Assembly (NCBI GenBank): GCA_037074705.1
Contig: CM073595.1
Location: 65,648,139-65,712,138 of the forward strand
DNA length: 64,000 bases
Source: Zhengitettix transpicula
Taxonomy: Eukaryota > Arthropoda > Insecta > Orthoptera > Tetrigidae
Direction of reading: 5' to 3'
Position 1 is the first letter of the stretch. Each line of letters starts with the position of its first letter. Below, piece after piece: positions 31,801 through 53,226 of the stretch. Below the pieces are notes generated by a model. The model did not search any database, had not been told where the DNA came from, and was given only the letters and a program-made list of their open reading frames with translations. The position numbers were made by a program, and so were the translations under genes.

Positions 31801-34579
31801 CTACCAATTTTGTATGTTCGTATAATTATTTACTAAACAGTATCCGAATTAATCCATGAATACCTGCGCGTCCCTACAGTTAAATAAATTATTCATGAAA
31901 GAATCACCAAACAGCATAATGATATAGAAGACCACTCAAATACACGACTAGCGAAACCGTTAAGGCCACGACACAACAGAAGACTGAAGACCTAATAGGA
32001 GGTATTGAGGATGTAAATTTCATCAGGACACATACAGCTGACAGTTCAGCTAGCACTTATAATAAATTAGCTTAAATATTCTGATTGCTAATTGAATAAA
32101 TGATATTGATTCGTTCGACAGCCTTGAAAGAATGACTTTTCCACAGGGTTTATGGAATAAGAATTAATTTTTACTTGAGTGATTTTTTTGAATAGCAGGG
32201 AAAAGAATTGAGTATTTCTACTTTTATCTGATTAACTGGTACCGCTTTATTAGAGCAGTTGTGGCTGAGGCATGACAGGAGCAGTCCGAGTGACCAGGAC
32301 GACTTTCTTGGGTAGGCTGTGCGCCCTTAATGGAGGAATAAATCCGTGGGATTGGTGTAACGTGGTTTTCTGCTTCGTGCGGGTATTTAGGAGCGTGGAT
32401 ATTGACGTGCATCCTTTGTCGGACCCCTGCGACGAGGTAACGAGCGAGCGTCGCTCTGGGCAGTCCCTTGTTCCGTGTCGGCTTAATTACGAATCACCGC
32501 AATTAGCACGACTGCGCTCTGCCCCGGGCGAGACGCGCGTTTCCTCGACTCTATTTTTGCTATTAGTTTGTTTTCAAACTCACACCTCTTCTCTCAGCGT
32601 TTCCTCTTTCACATTCTCCTCCTAAACCACAATTCTTGAAATTACATATTTTAGAAATCTGCTTCGATGTAATTTATAACATCACATTTATACACGGTGT
32701 CCCATTAATCTTGTGCATCTCAATTAACATTTATTTTTCGACTGGTAATGAAAATATCTATTTTTTTAAGTTGTATATCACAACGTGGTTGCCAAAAAAA
32801 CCATCACGGACAATTTTAAAATTGATAGGAAATGCGCAACGCACCCCAGATAGAACAAGTATTACAATAATATAAAGAATGGACGTGTCGTGGAAATATA
32901 CGGCGAGAGTAGCTTTTCTGTGTCCTCTACAACAATGTTGGAAATAGCACTAATGAATGCACTGTTGCCGTCTAAATAATATCCCGGAACTCTGATTTCC
33001 AAAACAGATTTAATTACTTTAAAACGAGGAAAACTAACAACCGAACCTCGTTGAGTGATTTAGAGCCAACATATTGGCAATGTAAGGCCAACAGAAGTAG
33101 TAAAACTTGTGGGAGAGATTTATTTGTCTCAAATAACATATCTTGTATCCCTTTATCGATGCGCAAAATGTTCATTCTTTATTTTATCTGACAATAAAAC
33201 TTCAACATTCTAGCACGTAAAATTTTTTATTACACTAGGCGTCATTTTTCTGCCACTTGTGGTCTAATAATTGATTATGCAATTATTAAAGATTATTAGT
33301 TTATTTTACAATATACAATAGAATTTACAAATTTAATAAAAAGATTTCATACGATAAATTTTAATTACGAGCAAGGATTATGGTTTGGTGGGAGGATGAG
33401 GCGTAGTAGAATGGAATATTATGCACATTTCAGGGAATTTAATATTTAAAAATGTTTTCCTGCACTGCCGTATGCGTTCTGGAATACTTGACACCATCTC
33501 CTATGTCTATACAAACTTTCAACTCTGAACGAATTTCTGTAAATTCTAAATTTTCCTCGCCGCGATAATTAACAATTTCTTTAGTCCAGAAATTTTCTTT
33601 CAATTTGTCATCGCCGAGAAAAAATTATTTCCGCCTCTCAACGTCTCTTACCATCGACACATCGTTTTGACAAATTGTGAGCTATTAACATCTTAATGTG
33701 TTCCAACAACTGAAACTAACTCAATTACATTAAAGAATACTGGATAACATGTGAATCAATTATTTATCCTAAGAACCCCGTCATACAACGTCTTCCTGCC
33801 GACCTCCTGTGGTGTCGTGGTTTGTCTCACTGTCTTGCTTCAGAGAGGTCCCGCGATCGAATACTTGCAAGGGCATGGATGACGTGTGTCTTCCCATACA
33901 GATAACCCCCACAAAATTAGTTAACCGACTAGTGGAATAAAAAAAAGTGAACAATAGACGCTAATGACCATAGATGTTGGTGACAAAAAATTTAATTACA
34001 AAAAAACTTATTCCTGTACAGTAATTATTTATTACTTGTGGAGCTACCTTTCTTACGAGTCCTTGTAAGTGCAACAGCAATTTTTCTCAGATGACCTATC
34101 AAGCCCACCCACTTGAAAATCTGGCGTGTGTCAACATTTGGCGTCATAAATTAACACTACACCTTCCCTATCCTCAAAAACAAAGCTTCGTGGTGGAAGC
34201 GTCATTGCCTGCATTGCCTCAATGAGTCATTTTTATAAACCTCCAAGCATTTTAAATAATGTATTATTAAACATTTTAAAATGTACCAGTCTCCTCCTTT
34301 CGGAGTTTCTCCGTGTTACGACTCCATACAATTTTAGGAACATCTTCCGCAATTCTAGTCCTGTTTATGCAAAAAGTTAGTTTTATTAATTAAGATACCC
34401 TCTCAACTTGCGCTATCGTGCATTTGACGGCTTTGTTTCACTCATCCTAGGTTCCGAAATAATGTAACTATTTCACTTCTGCCTCATCAAGTTTTATTTT
34501 ATTCTTTGATCACGACCATAACTATAGATTTTTCGTAGTAGTTTAAAATCTCGGGTAGTTTGTTCACTAACATATTTCC

Positions 34580-35010
34580 CCAATATTCGTCGTCCTTTGA
34601 CAATATGTTCGCTCCCCTGTGTGTACATTGTTGCGAGCCGCACAAATCATTGTTCTAATTGATTTCCCTGCATTGTTTGTGGGCGCGCGTAAAGAACGTG
34701 CTTCTGCACTCCCCCGCCAAAGATGAGTCGGACGCCTGAACAAAGGCTTTTTGTAGTGGCTCAGTCATGATCGAAAGTCAATTGAAGCATTTATACTTTT
34801 GAATCCCGTGGCTTCTCGCCAATTAGGACGGACGTGCTCTAGAGGGAAAATCGGAATCATTTAGATGGGCAGCCGCGGGTCCTTGAGCATGTGCGGCTGC
34901 GGCTAAGTGGACCGAAACCTCCAGCGCCGCGGCGCCTGTTGATCGTCAAGGCCTTGGCTTCGAACCCCAAGTACAAGGCGACAATTCCTGCTGCAGCTTA
35001 GCCCTCTAGT
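34580..35010. promoter_or_regulatory. Candidate cis-regulatory element (GC-richer island)
   Basis: A 430-base island in AT-rich DNA with GAACAAAGG (SOX/TCF-like), CTAATTGATT and CCAATTAGG homeodomain-type cores, plus GC-rich words. No open frame of note. It lies about 8 kb upstream of the homeobox gene. Assigned on composition and motifs only. Confidence 0.2.
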
Positions 35011-35739
35011 ACGCTAAACGGCTTCTGCAACAATAATCAGGTCATAGTTATCCATTGTAGGAGAGAAGTTGATGAGGACGAGGAAGAATAATGCTCCCTT
35101 CACTTAATAGAAATAATCTAAATGGCACCGGTAAACAAAATGCCGAATTACAGAAAATGAGTGCACAGTAACGCCGTGATCGTCGACCACAAACCTACGT
35201 AGGTTATTAAACATCTCAGAAATAATAGCTCAAAAGTAAGAAACTAATTTCGTTATTGTTAAATTACACTTACCATTATACAAAATCATTTATAGATTTA
35301 TTATATAGGTTTACTAGCTGAAATATGGCAGTAGATTGTGAAATTAAAATTAGATATAACAATTTCATTTTAAATTTAATGTGAATGTTAGAGTTTATAT
35401 TTGCCGTAAAACAGAGAGTGAGAATTGATTTGATACACATAAGAAGACAGGCCGACGTCTCGAAGAGTTTTAATGTGAGTGACGGTAGGGAGTCCGCAAG
35501 TCCTGTATCCTAGGCCTTTGATAAATATTAATTATGAATACAATGATACATGTATTATCTATGAACTAATCCTTAAAGCTTATATTAATTATAAATGTTA
35601 ATATTCGACACCCTCCACATTCTTGAAGCTGAATTCCATGGTAGTATCTACGGAACGTGACAACCCCATAAAAAAATGTCTTATGGAACGACTTATGCCG
35701 GCCTGTCATAAAAATCTACAGACTTAAGCTGGAGGGAAC

Positions 35740-36060
35740 AGTTGAGTCGATCGCTTTGAGATACTCAATTATCCGACGTAAAATATGCGCCTCTCACAAC
35801 GCCTTTACGAGCAAAGTGGCAGACGCGAGTGAAAGATTGATTTTCTAATTGTCCCTTCACAACGCTGTTGTGCAGCAGGAGTATTATTTGAGCATTTTGC
35901 CGTCTTTGATTCGGTAAGAGGATTGTAGAGTATCTCTTAGTGTTGCAAATGACTGGAGCCCTTCGCTATTTACATACAAAGGCGCAGTAGGAGGCCCGGG
36001 GCGAAGCGAGCTGCCTTCATTACGCCGCAAATCGCAAATTCGCCTCCGCATCTAGCGAAG
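35740..36060. promoter_or_regulatory. Candidate cis-regulatory element (GC-richer island)
   Basis: Contains TTCTAATTGTCCC, TCTTTGATTCG and CATTACGCCGCAAATCGCAA in a GC-rich background with no coding signal. Its position upstream of a developmental homeobox gene suggests an enhancer; unproven. Confidence 0.2.
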
Positions 36061-37117
36061 GCCATTAGGAACAGCACAAAATGCCACAAATATACATCTG
36101 CTCTGTCCAAAGCGTAACCTTACTCTGTACAAGTACTTGTGGATTTCCTATGGAACGCTTTAGAGGGCAACTTTCAAGTCTGATATTCTCAATGTGATCT
36201 GAATCTGAGATTTCTTTACGCAATCCATTCGCATGCTGACATACGATCTTAGATTGTGCTGTTATTATCATATACCGAAGTCTCCCCATTCAGAAAATAC
36301 TGATGCTGGTTAACTTACTCCTATCTCTATCAATATTTATTATAAGGTTGATGATGATAAATTACGTATCCCAAATCATTTAACTAACAGAAACGAATAC
36401 AATTATTGGACACAATAATTATCTTACCATTTTTAGTTAGAGCGTGAGATTAAATGTTAAGAATTGGATTAATATTTGAAACGTGTCCCAACTTCATGTT
36501 TGCTGTAAATCCAGTGCTGCTCGCCGAGGAGGTGGCGATCTTAGTGGCTTGAGACATGGAATAAATCGTGGAATGTTTTCGAGACGAGATGATTCACTTA
36601 ATATTTATTAGCTCCACAGATCTCTGTGTAACCTTAATGATAATTACAGACTTTTTTTTCAGAAAAACCTCTTAAATAGCCAATTTTATTTATTTTCCAG
36701 AAAGATTTAAAAAAGCAAGTAATTATGACCACGCGTTTTTAGCTACTGAGCCGATAGCCAGAAAGTAATAGCAGTCTATCAATGGAGCTTATTTGAAAAG
36801 TAAACGATGTGTCAGTGGTGAATGAATGTAAGCGTTTTGCAGTCAACCGTATTGTTCAAAAAATATCTCATGACACAAAAATTAATATTAGAAAGCAGAG
36901 AATATGACCTAAGAGGAGGGCAGTTATTGGTAAAACCGAATGAATTATACGTGCGTAACTAATCTCTCTACATAAAATTGTTTAATGATTTTACTCAACC
37001 GCTATTATAAATATTGAAAAAATTTTGTTTACAGATACAAGTATATCACGTTTCCCCATCTTGTAGCGCAGAAGAACATTCCCCAAATTTATTCAAGATA
37101 AATTTTTAATATTTTAG

Positions 37118-37302
37118 TAAAATTGCCTGTGTACTCTGAACCGAATTGTGGCTCGCTGGAAATTACGGTCATAAAAGATGGCGCCGAGGTGATGGGGCGT
37201 CTAGGAGAAACCGTGCCTTCAGACAGAGGCAGCGAGAACCCTGCCTCAGGAGTTAATGACGTGGCCATAATCCCCGAAGGTCAACCCCTCCAACAGTCGG
37301 GA
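37118..37302 (+). CDS. Orphan internal-exon candidate, product unrecognised
   Basis: A T-rich acceptor (TTTTTAATATTTTAG, ending 37117) is followed by an open frame with codon-like, GC-richer composition. It runs directly into a near-perfect donor, GGGA-GTAAGT, at 37303. The 61-residue peptide includes CGSLEITVIKDGAEVMGRLG and VNDVAIIPEGQPLQQSG and matches no family I know. The exon would need a preceding exon ending in phase 1. The signal-peptide exon at 26944 ends in phase 0, so the two do not join directly. Confidence 0.3.
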
Positions 37303-39849
37303 GTAAGTCCATGAAAGTGTAAATTGGACGCAAGTTGTCTTAAATGATACACGTGAATAGGTTTCTGGTGGGGAACGAAGAGAGTCAATCAGGAAGGTGA
37401 ACAGGCGAGGAAACAGGATAGTTCATATCGTATTGGAGAGGACGGAAGTCTGGGTAGGATGAAAGTGTCGGAGTAAGGTGTAACATTTCGAAGAATGTTC
37501 TTGAAGAGGAATGTTCATAACTTCAACTTGGAGTGAAACGTAGGAGTTCAGATCTACAACTTGGAGCGTAATGTAGAGTTCGCATGTACAACCTGTAGTA
37601 GGAAAAAAGGCCCGACCGACGGATGAGGAAGCTGTCTAGATGCTGAAAATTGTTACGCCGACGAGTAAGTGCTCGTCTAGAGATTTCCTGTGAAGACTTT
37701 CCGGTTATCCAACACGTCCACCAGCTGGTATGCCGACTACAAAAAACGAACAGGTGTGTTTCTGTCTGCCGTTCGTATTTGTCCTCACATACGACCCCTT
37801 TTCTTTTTGGCTTATGTTCAGTCTCTCATAAAATCGCCCTGAGGTTTGACCATTTAACGTATTATAATTTATTTGAATATTGAATGTAGTTCAATTAAAT
37901 TATCTGAAATTCAAACTCAAGAGTAAATAAATTTTAATTTACCTAGATGCAATTGAAAAGGACAATTAATTAAAAATAAATTCAATATTAAAACCAAGTA
38001 AATTTTATTTTCATATAAAATATTACAATCTTTTATTTATGTGGTCTTGGCAGTGGCCAGTTCTTGTAGAACTTTTACTCAGACAATTATTATCATGCGT
38101 ACATTTAAACTCACTAGTTCTATGAACCATATTTCTTCACGTCCTCGTATCCGATGGCACAATGTTGTCCGCCGCAGTCTGGGGAAGATAGCGACGAATG
38201 CGTCCAATTATCGGGAGCTCTGCTCCAGAAAGGCGAGGGCTCTTGCACAGCCACAGTGTATTGTGCTTTTATTCAAGCCCTGCTACATTTCAGCTCCGAT
38301 AGATCTGCAGAACCCCATATTTATCGCTTTAACTACCCACGAACGGAGCAGACTGAATATCTCTGAGTCATGACTCTTCTCGAATCGTGATATACCATCC
38401 ATAACTATGCTTAAACCATATTCTTCTTTGCATACCTCTATTTCAAGTGTTTTCATTTACTGTGTTTTGTAATTATGAATGCTGCGAGTGCCGTAATTAG
38501 TTGTCTAATTACTATATATTCACTACAAATGTTTCGAAAGTCTTCGTAAAATGATAAATGTATTCCATTGTGCCAATTAGACACCAAAAATTCATTATTT
38601 TGTGATTCATAAAGGCAAGAAAACGACAAATAGCATTATCTGGGTCTTATGAGGGGATCGTTTGTGGTTTCCTGTATGGACTAACCCTCTCTCACACCCA
38701 CCAGACGGATTTATCAATTTCCATGAAATATAAGGCCAGTTTAACGGGCTCACAAAACTGTCTATGATTGTTGAAATTGTTTAATCAATAAGTAGAATTT
38801 CAAGTTTAACCACGTAGCTCTCCTATGTGTCAGTTGATGATGGAGATTTTTAATTTATGCCCACGTCTCATCAGTTTTAATTAATAATAATGTGAAAATA
38901 AAACAGCATGACTTAAAATTTTGATAAATATTAGAAAGACTGATTTCAATCTCAAATGTAAGATTTTTAAATCGTCTTACTTAAAGTTCTACATAAAAAA
39001 AATATGACACGAAATGTAACGAGAATTTATGTGATTTTCTATGAATAGATTATACACATGCATATATGTGATTTATAGTATGAATTTAATTACGCGTGAC
39101 TTCAATTTAACTGTACAAATCAGAAAATGTGAAAAAATCTGTAACTAACTTTTTTCGAAGCCTTGCCGCACAGGAACATTACTTTATGTATTGCACTTCT
39201 CTGGTGAAGAATATTTCAGGGAAGAATGGTTATAATGGAGAATGTTGTCGAGGAACCAATAAAATCGATTAACTCGAAAAAAACGCATGGAAATACGGAG
39301 GGTAGAAGCGCTCTTGTAGGCACAGAATGAGTGGGGTTTGGACAACATTTTAAATTATCCCATATTTTCCTCTTTGTGATTATATTTTGACTATTTTAAC
39401 ATATTCGTTGAAGTTGTGATGAGGTAAATAAAAATAAACCTAGTAAACAGGAATCTGTAAATTAAGGGAGTTATTATCAACTGTGAGGTTTGCAGATAAT
39501 ATTGTCGAAGAAAAAGTAATTTCAGAAAATACAGTGAAAAGATGGAAAATAATGATCACGTAATATTGTAATTGATTCAATTTCGGTAGATGAAATGAAG
39601 AAACTACTTATTCATAGGAAACATGTTAACCGAAAAATGGACGCAGAAAACATCACACTAAAGCAGGTCAAGTGGGAATGAGTTGGAATTAAGATTGCAG
39701 AAGGGCTGTAGTCAATGAACTACAAAGTATAAATGCGTATAATAAAATTGTGAATGATTAGTAAATATAAGTGTTGTGAAAGAAATGTGTATCAGGGCTC
39801 AAGCACAGCTGTTGCGTTGATACTCGTAATTTTGGAAATCCGACAAAAG

Positions 39850-40190
39850 GAAAGTATTGAAGGCGGAGAGAAGTCGGTGCCGTATCTGCGGGATGAAGTT
39901 GCGACCTCCCTATTGGCAATTACGCCTCTCCCCGGGGCGCATTCATGTTTGCGTAATGGAGGGGTGAAACAGCCACTTAATCTTGTCCTTGTGCTGCATA
40001 ATGACTGTTCCTTCCCCGCGGAAAAACTTTTCCTATATCTCCGTCGACCGGCGGTGAATTGAATGCAAACGCCACAAATTCACACAAAATTGCCCTCTCG
40101 TTTTGTGTAAGACGGTCGTTCGCAGTGAAAAGAGAAGCGCACGAGACGATAAAGTGATGCTCCTCTCTGCCTCTTGCATGTTGCACATTT
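39850..40190. promoter_or_regulatory. Candidate cis-regulatory element (GC-richer island)
   Basis: A GC-rich block containing homeodomain-like cores (GGCAATTACGCC, CACTTAATC, GCATAATGAC) and CpG words, with no stable coding frame. It lies about 3.1 kb upstream of the homeobox start. Regulatory role is inferred from composition and place. Confidence 0.2.
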
Positions 40191-40716
40191 ACAATTAAAC
40201 GAGTACAAAATACACATTTCTTTAAAAATCAATGAACAAAAATATTATATTGGCACGCGCGTCACTTTCTCTTCTATTGTTAACTCGAATTAATAATGCT
40301 TATATAATTCGCAAAAAATAGTAACTGCAACATGCAGATGGTATTTCCCGACTGTTTTTTCAGCGATCGATGCTATCAGCATTGTTTTATAATACTCAAT
40401 AACTATTGTTTATTGTCCACTAGAAATGCGGTAAACCGATGTGGAGAATTTTCAAGTATAAATTAATGAAAATAAAATTAAACTCACGGTCGTCTGTTCC
40501 AGTTTTAAATTGAGAGACAAATGCAGCTGAGATCTGCTCTGTATTAGTAGTTAAATAAATATATCCAGTATGAAGACGCCTTCGGGATTAAAGTAATTTA
40601 ACTTTAAACATTTCCGGATATTTATGGAAAAGCTAAGTATCTATTACACTCATAATAAAAGACATCGAGGAGGATGTCATGAATAAGGATAGAAAAAGTA
40701 AAGTAGGAAAAAGTCT

Positions 40717-41640
40717 GCTACAGCGACTTTCTCTGGTGCAAATAAATTCCATGAATAAAATGTGAGTGTCTATACTAAGTCATTCATTGACTCGGAACGA
40801 AACGTGGATTCGATTGAGACTTAACCACGGGGTATACGTTCTTGAGAGTAATTATTTTGTAGTCACATGTTCAGCGTGGCCGCTTCCATATGAAGAGACT
40901 CCTCATTCACGCGAAAAGACGCAGATTTAGAAGAAAACGAGCCAAGATTGAAAAAACAGAAAAATGACCATAACTCCTAAACGGCTGCAGTTAGCGACCT
41001 GCGGTCAACGGCATCGTGTTCAGCCTGGCCCCTTCCATACGAAGAGACTCCTCGTTCACGCGGAAAATCGCAGATTTGGAAGAAAAAGAGCAAAACACAA
41101 CTGATAATAAACTGAGAAGATTCAATTAAAGTAAATCAATAATTACAACAGGTGTTGAGAGAAAAGCGAACTGGATCGGAATTCTTAGATGGAGCTGTTT
41201 GCTGCATGGTATCGAAGGTTTCAGGATATCGGCGATTCGAAGGAAAAAGGAAAAGATGCATTTTAAAAGAGGAACCTGGAAATTGGATTAAATTGAGAGC
41301 TAAATTATCACGCAAATCCTTGGATCTATCGTAAGCCAATAAATAGTAATAATAATTAAGAAGAAGTTGGATCAGGAGCAACTGCGTTCGAAACGTGAAT
41401 CAAACCAGGTATTTGGGCTTTAAAATCAGTTGAATTCCCAAAATATTTCCGTAGAAAATCACTGTAACCCTTATACGATCAGCCTTTGCTACAGCGTCCT
41501 TTCTCTGGTGCAAATAAATTCCATGAATAAATGCGAGTGTCTATACTAAGTCATTCATTGACTCGGAAAGAAACATTGATTCGATTGAGACTTAACCACG
41601 TGGTATACGTTCTTGAGAGTAATTATTTTGTAGTCACATG
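40717..41640. repeat. Two interleaved pairs of direct repeats
   Basis: Bases 40717-40869 and 41488-41640 are 153-base direct repeats, over 90% identical by eye (both start GCTACAGCG and end GTAGTCACATG). A second pair, 40870-40942 and 41019-41091 (TTCAGC(G/C)TGGCC...CGCAGATTT(A/G)(G)AAG), is also direct. The order is A-B-B'-A', consistent with successive segmental duplications or one mobile element with long direct repeats. Confidence 0.9.
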
Positions 41641-43195
41641 ACGCGTGACATTTATTATTTTATGCCCAGTTCTCAACCTATTATAATAACCCTTCCAAAT
41701 AAAAAAATTAGTTCATACATATTTCAAAATATCCGTTATTCTGGGCCTCGTTGTCCAGTCTGGCAGGATGCAGTTCACTATTATCTACTTTGGCCTCTTT
41801 TTCTGCAGAATTTTGTGAAACGCGTGCAGTCTGATGTCTTTTGTTCCCTCAAATATAATGACCACATTAGAGTCTTTCATTGAGGAGGGCCGACAAAGGA
41901 AATCCCGGCTTCGCAGCGCCTAAAACTTCGAATTTATGGTTCAGCTTCTCTTGAACGAGTTTACACTAACCTCATCCATGATCAGACATATAAGAAGAGT
42001 AGCTTTTATTTTATTTGCGCAACTCTTTGATCATTTGCTTTCCTCGCCATGTATATACACGATGGAATTAATTTGGCCGTCTATAAACGAGTTTTTCAAT
42101 TTTCTTTATTCGGTAATCTGCAGTTTCTTGCAATTTATCGTCTGTCGGCAATCGTTCAAAATCATCAAAAGCCTGGCTTCCATCTTCCTTTCCATTCTTT
42201 GGCAGGGCTAAACATTGATAGGGTAGAGCATTTACTGGACATCATTCTCGAAATACGGACAGTAATGTCAACAAGCAGTCTGTTAATCTCCCTCAAATAA
42301 AATGTTAATACTTCAGTGTGTGGTCTAGATCCATATTTATGTAAAAAAAATATTCACTCATTTGAATTCACTATTTGAAAAAATATAGATTATGCCAAAA
42401 ACCGGTCAAAAGCATTTGAATTAAATTAAATCTGAGACGATATAAAGAAGCAGTAGGAGTATTTCAACCCACAAAGAGGTGAGAGGATTGGACCACATAT
42501 TTCGACATGGAACGCATACTTGGAATGGAGAAAATCATCTTCTAAGTACTTGGCTCTGAATTCACACAAATATGAATAGTTACTGAATATATATGAGGAA
42601 GTCTCGACAATTTAACTCTTCAACTTTGAAAAGTAACTAACGCGGTTTAGACTACAAAGGAGTACTAAATGAGTAGTAAGAGTTCTACCTGAACAAAAGC
42701 ATTCCATGAAAGAAAATAATTATCGGATTTCGTCGAAAAACTCGGAACTTTCGAGAAAACTTGTAAAGACTGATATTGGTGAATAGACTTAGTGCCGCAA
42801 CGTATATAAAAATCAAGGTCTTAGCTAACTAGTGGTTGTTACACGATTTTATTTCGCTGTTCTTGTTGAGATACTTAATCGTGCGATCGTTCCCCGATCT
42901 ATAAAATCATTTTGACGAAAGAAAAAACAGCAACGGGATCCGTCGTGAAAAGATTATCGAGTTAAAAATGTTGCGTATGTTTCCATATCCAACGACATTA
43001 GCCGCAAACATATTTGTAAACGAGTCGAGAAAACGCGGGGTTGCCTTTTAATTAGACAGCTTCACGCCTTATTAACCGGCACGATTTCACTGTGCGGGAG
43101 ACGGTACAATCGAACTGTACTTTTTATATGCACACGAATACTCCGATAAAGCACCACGAATTGGTAGGATAGGCGCCCCGTCATTTAATCGCCGA

Positions 43196-43282
43196 CCAAT
43201 GCGGAAGCGCCGCTGTCCCCTCCCTGCCCCCCCCTTCCAATGAGTGGGCCAGCCAATCAGCGCTTAGCCATGCTGCGGCGCG
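43196..43282 (+). promoter_or_regulatory. Proximal promoter/5' UTR of the homeobox gene
   Basis: Three CCAAT boxes (43196-43200, 43237-43241, 43253-43257) lie in a GC-rich block with a C-rich run just upstream of the ATG at 43283. No TATA box is evident. The transcription start was not located. Confidence 0.45.
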
Positions 43283-52871
<9,589 letters not shown>

Positions 52872-53220
52872 TGGACGTTACCACTGTATCGAACGCTTCT
52901 CCTTTCTGCACCGTTACAAAGCACCGGACACTCGAGAAATCGTCTTCGCTCGACGAAGTGAACGATGACGTCAGTGGCGAGGAGAAATGTTTCACTGTGT
53001 GCACTATAAGTAACCCATACGTAGAAGAAATTCATGAAACCTTCGCAACTCCCGTTCTACGTGCAGATCGAAAAGAGGACGACAAATGAAGTGTCGTACC
53101 AGTGAGTTTGGAAACACTTCGTATTATTTAGCCGAGGCGTTTTCTTTACTAGAGTATAGATGTTTCGTTATGGCACCCACATCTGTAACACTTGTGTTCG
53201 TTGTGTTAGAGTTGACTTTG

Positions 53221-53226
53221 AATAAA
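53221..53226 (+). terminator. Polyadenylation signal of the homeobox gene
   Basis: AATAAA 350 bases after the stop codon, at the point where the GC-richer 3' UTR gives way to AT-rich intergenic DNA. First such hexamer after the stop. Confidence 0.6.

Larger units (their letters stand above)
28863..37117. other. Gene-poor intergenic region with GC-richer islands
   Basis: No gene was recognised. Islands with higher GC and fewer long A/T runs stand out at about 30190-30370 (contains GCATGCGCAGT), 31090-31720, 32240-32600, 34580-35010 and 35740-36060. Their open frames are short, lack splice logic and match nothing I know, so regulatory DNA or old repeats are the likelier readings. The remainder is AT-rich with nothing visible. 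Confidence 0.4.
37303..43195. other. Intergenic region upstream of the homeobox gene
   Basis: No gene recognised. It holds a 33-base imperfect tandem repeat (37522-37589, ACAACTTGGAG...), two pairs of direct repeats at 40717-41640, and a GC-richer island at 39850-40190 with CAATTACGCC, GCGTAATGGA and CTTAATC words that may be regulatory. Open frames at 38041-38373 and 41638-42300 are not supported as genes. Confidence 0.4.

Noticed and set aside
32272..32625. 117-codon plus-strand frame in a GC-richer island
   Set aside because: Low-complexity Ser/Thr/Leu tail, no domain, no splice context; the island is more likely regulatory or an old repeat.
32694..32712. ACACGGTGTCCCATTAATC word resembling ends of some arthropod DNA transposons
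   Set aside because: No matching inverted end was found nearby, so an element could not be supported.
38041..38373. 110-codon plus-strand frame with an RPRIRWHNVVRRSLG stretch resembling the end of some non-LTR reverse transcriptases
   Set aside because: The likeness is limited to a few residues (RP..RW...V) with nothing upstream resembling a reverse transcriptase.
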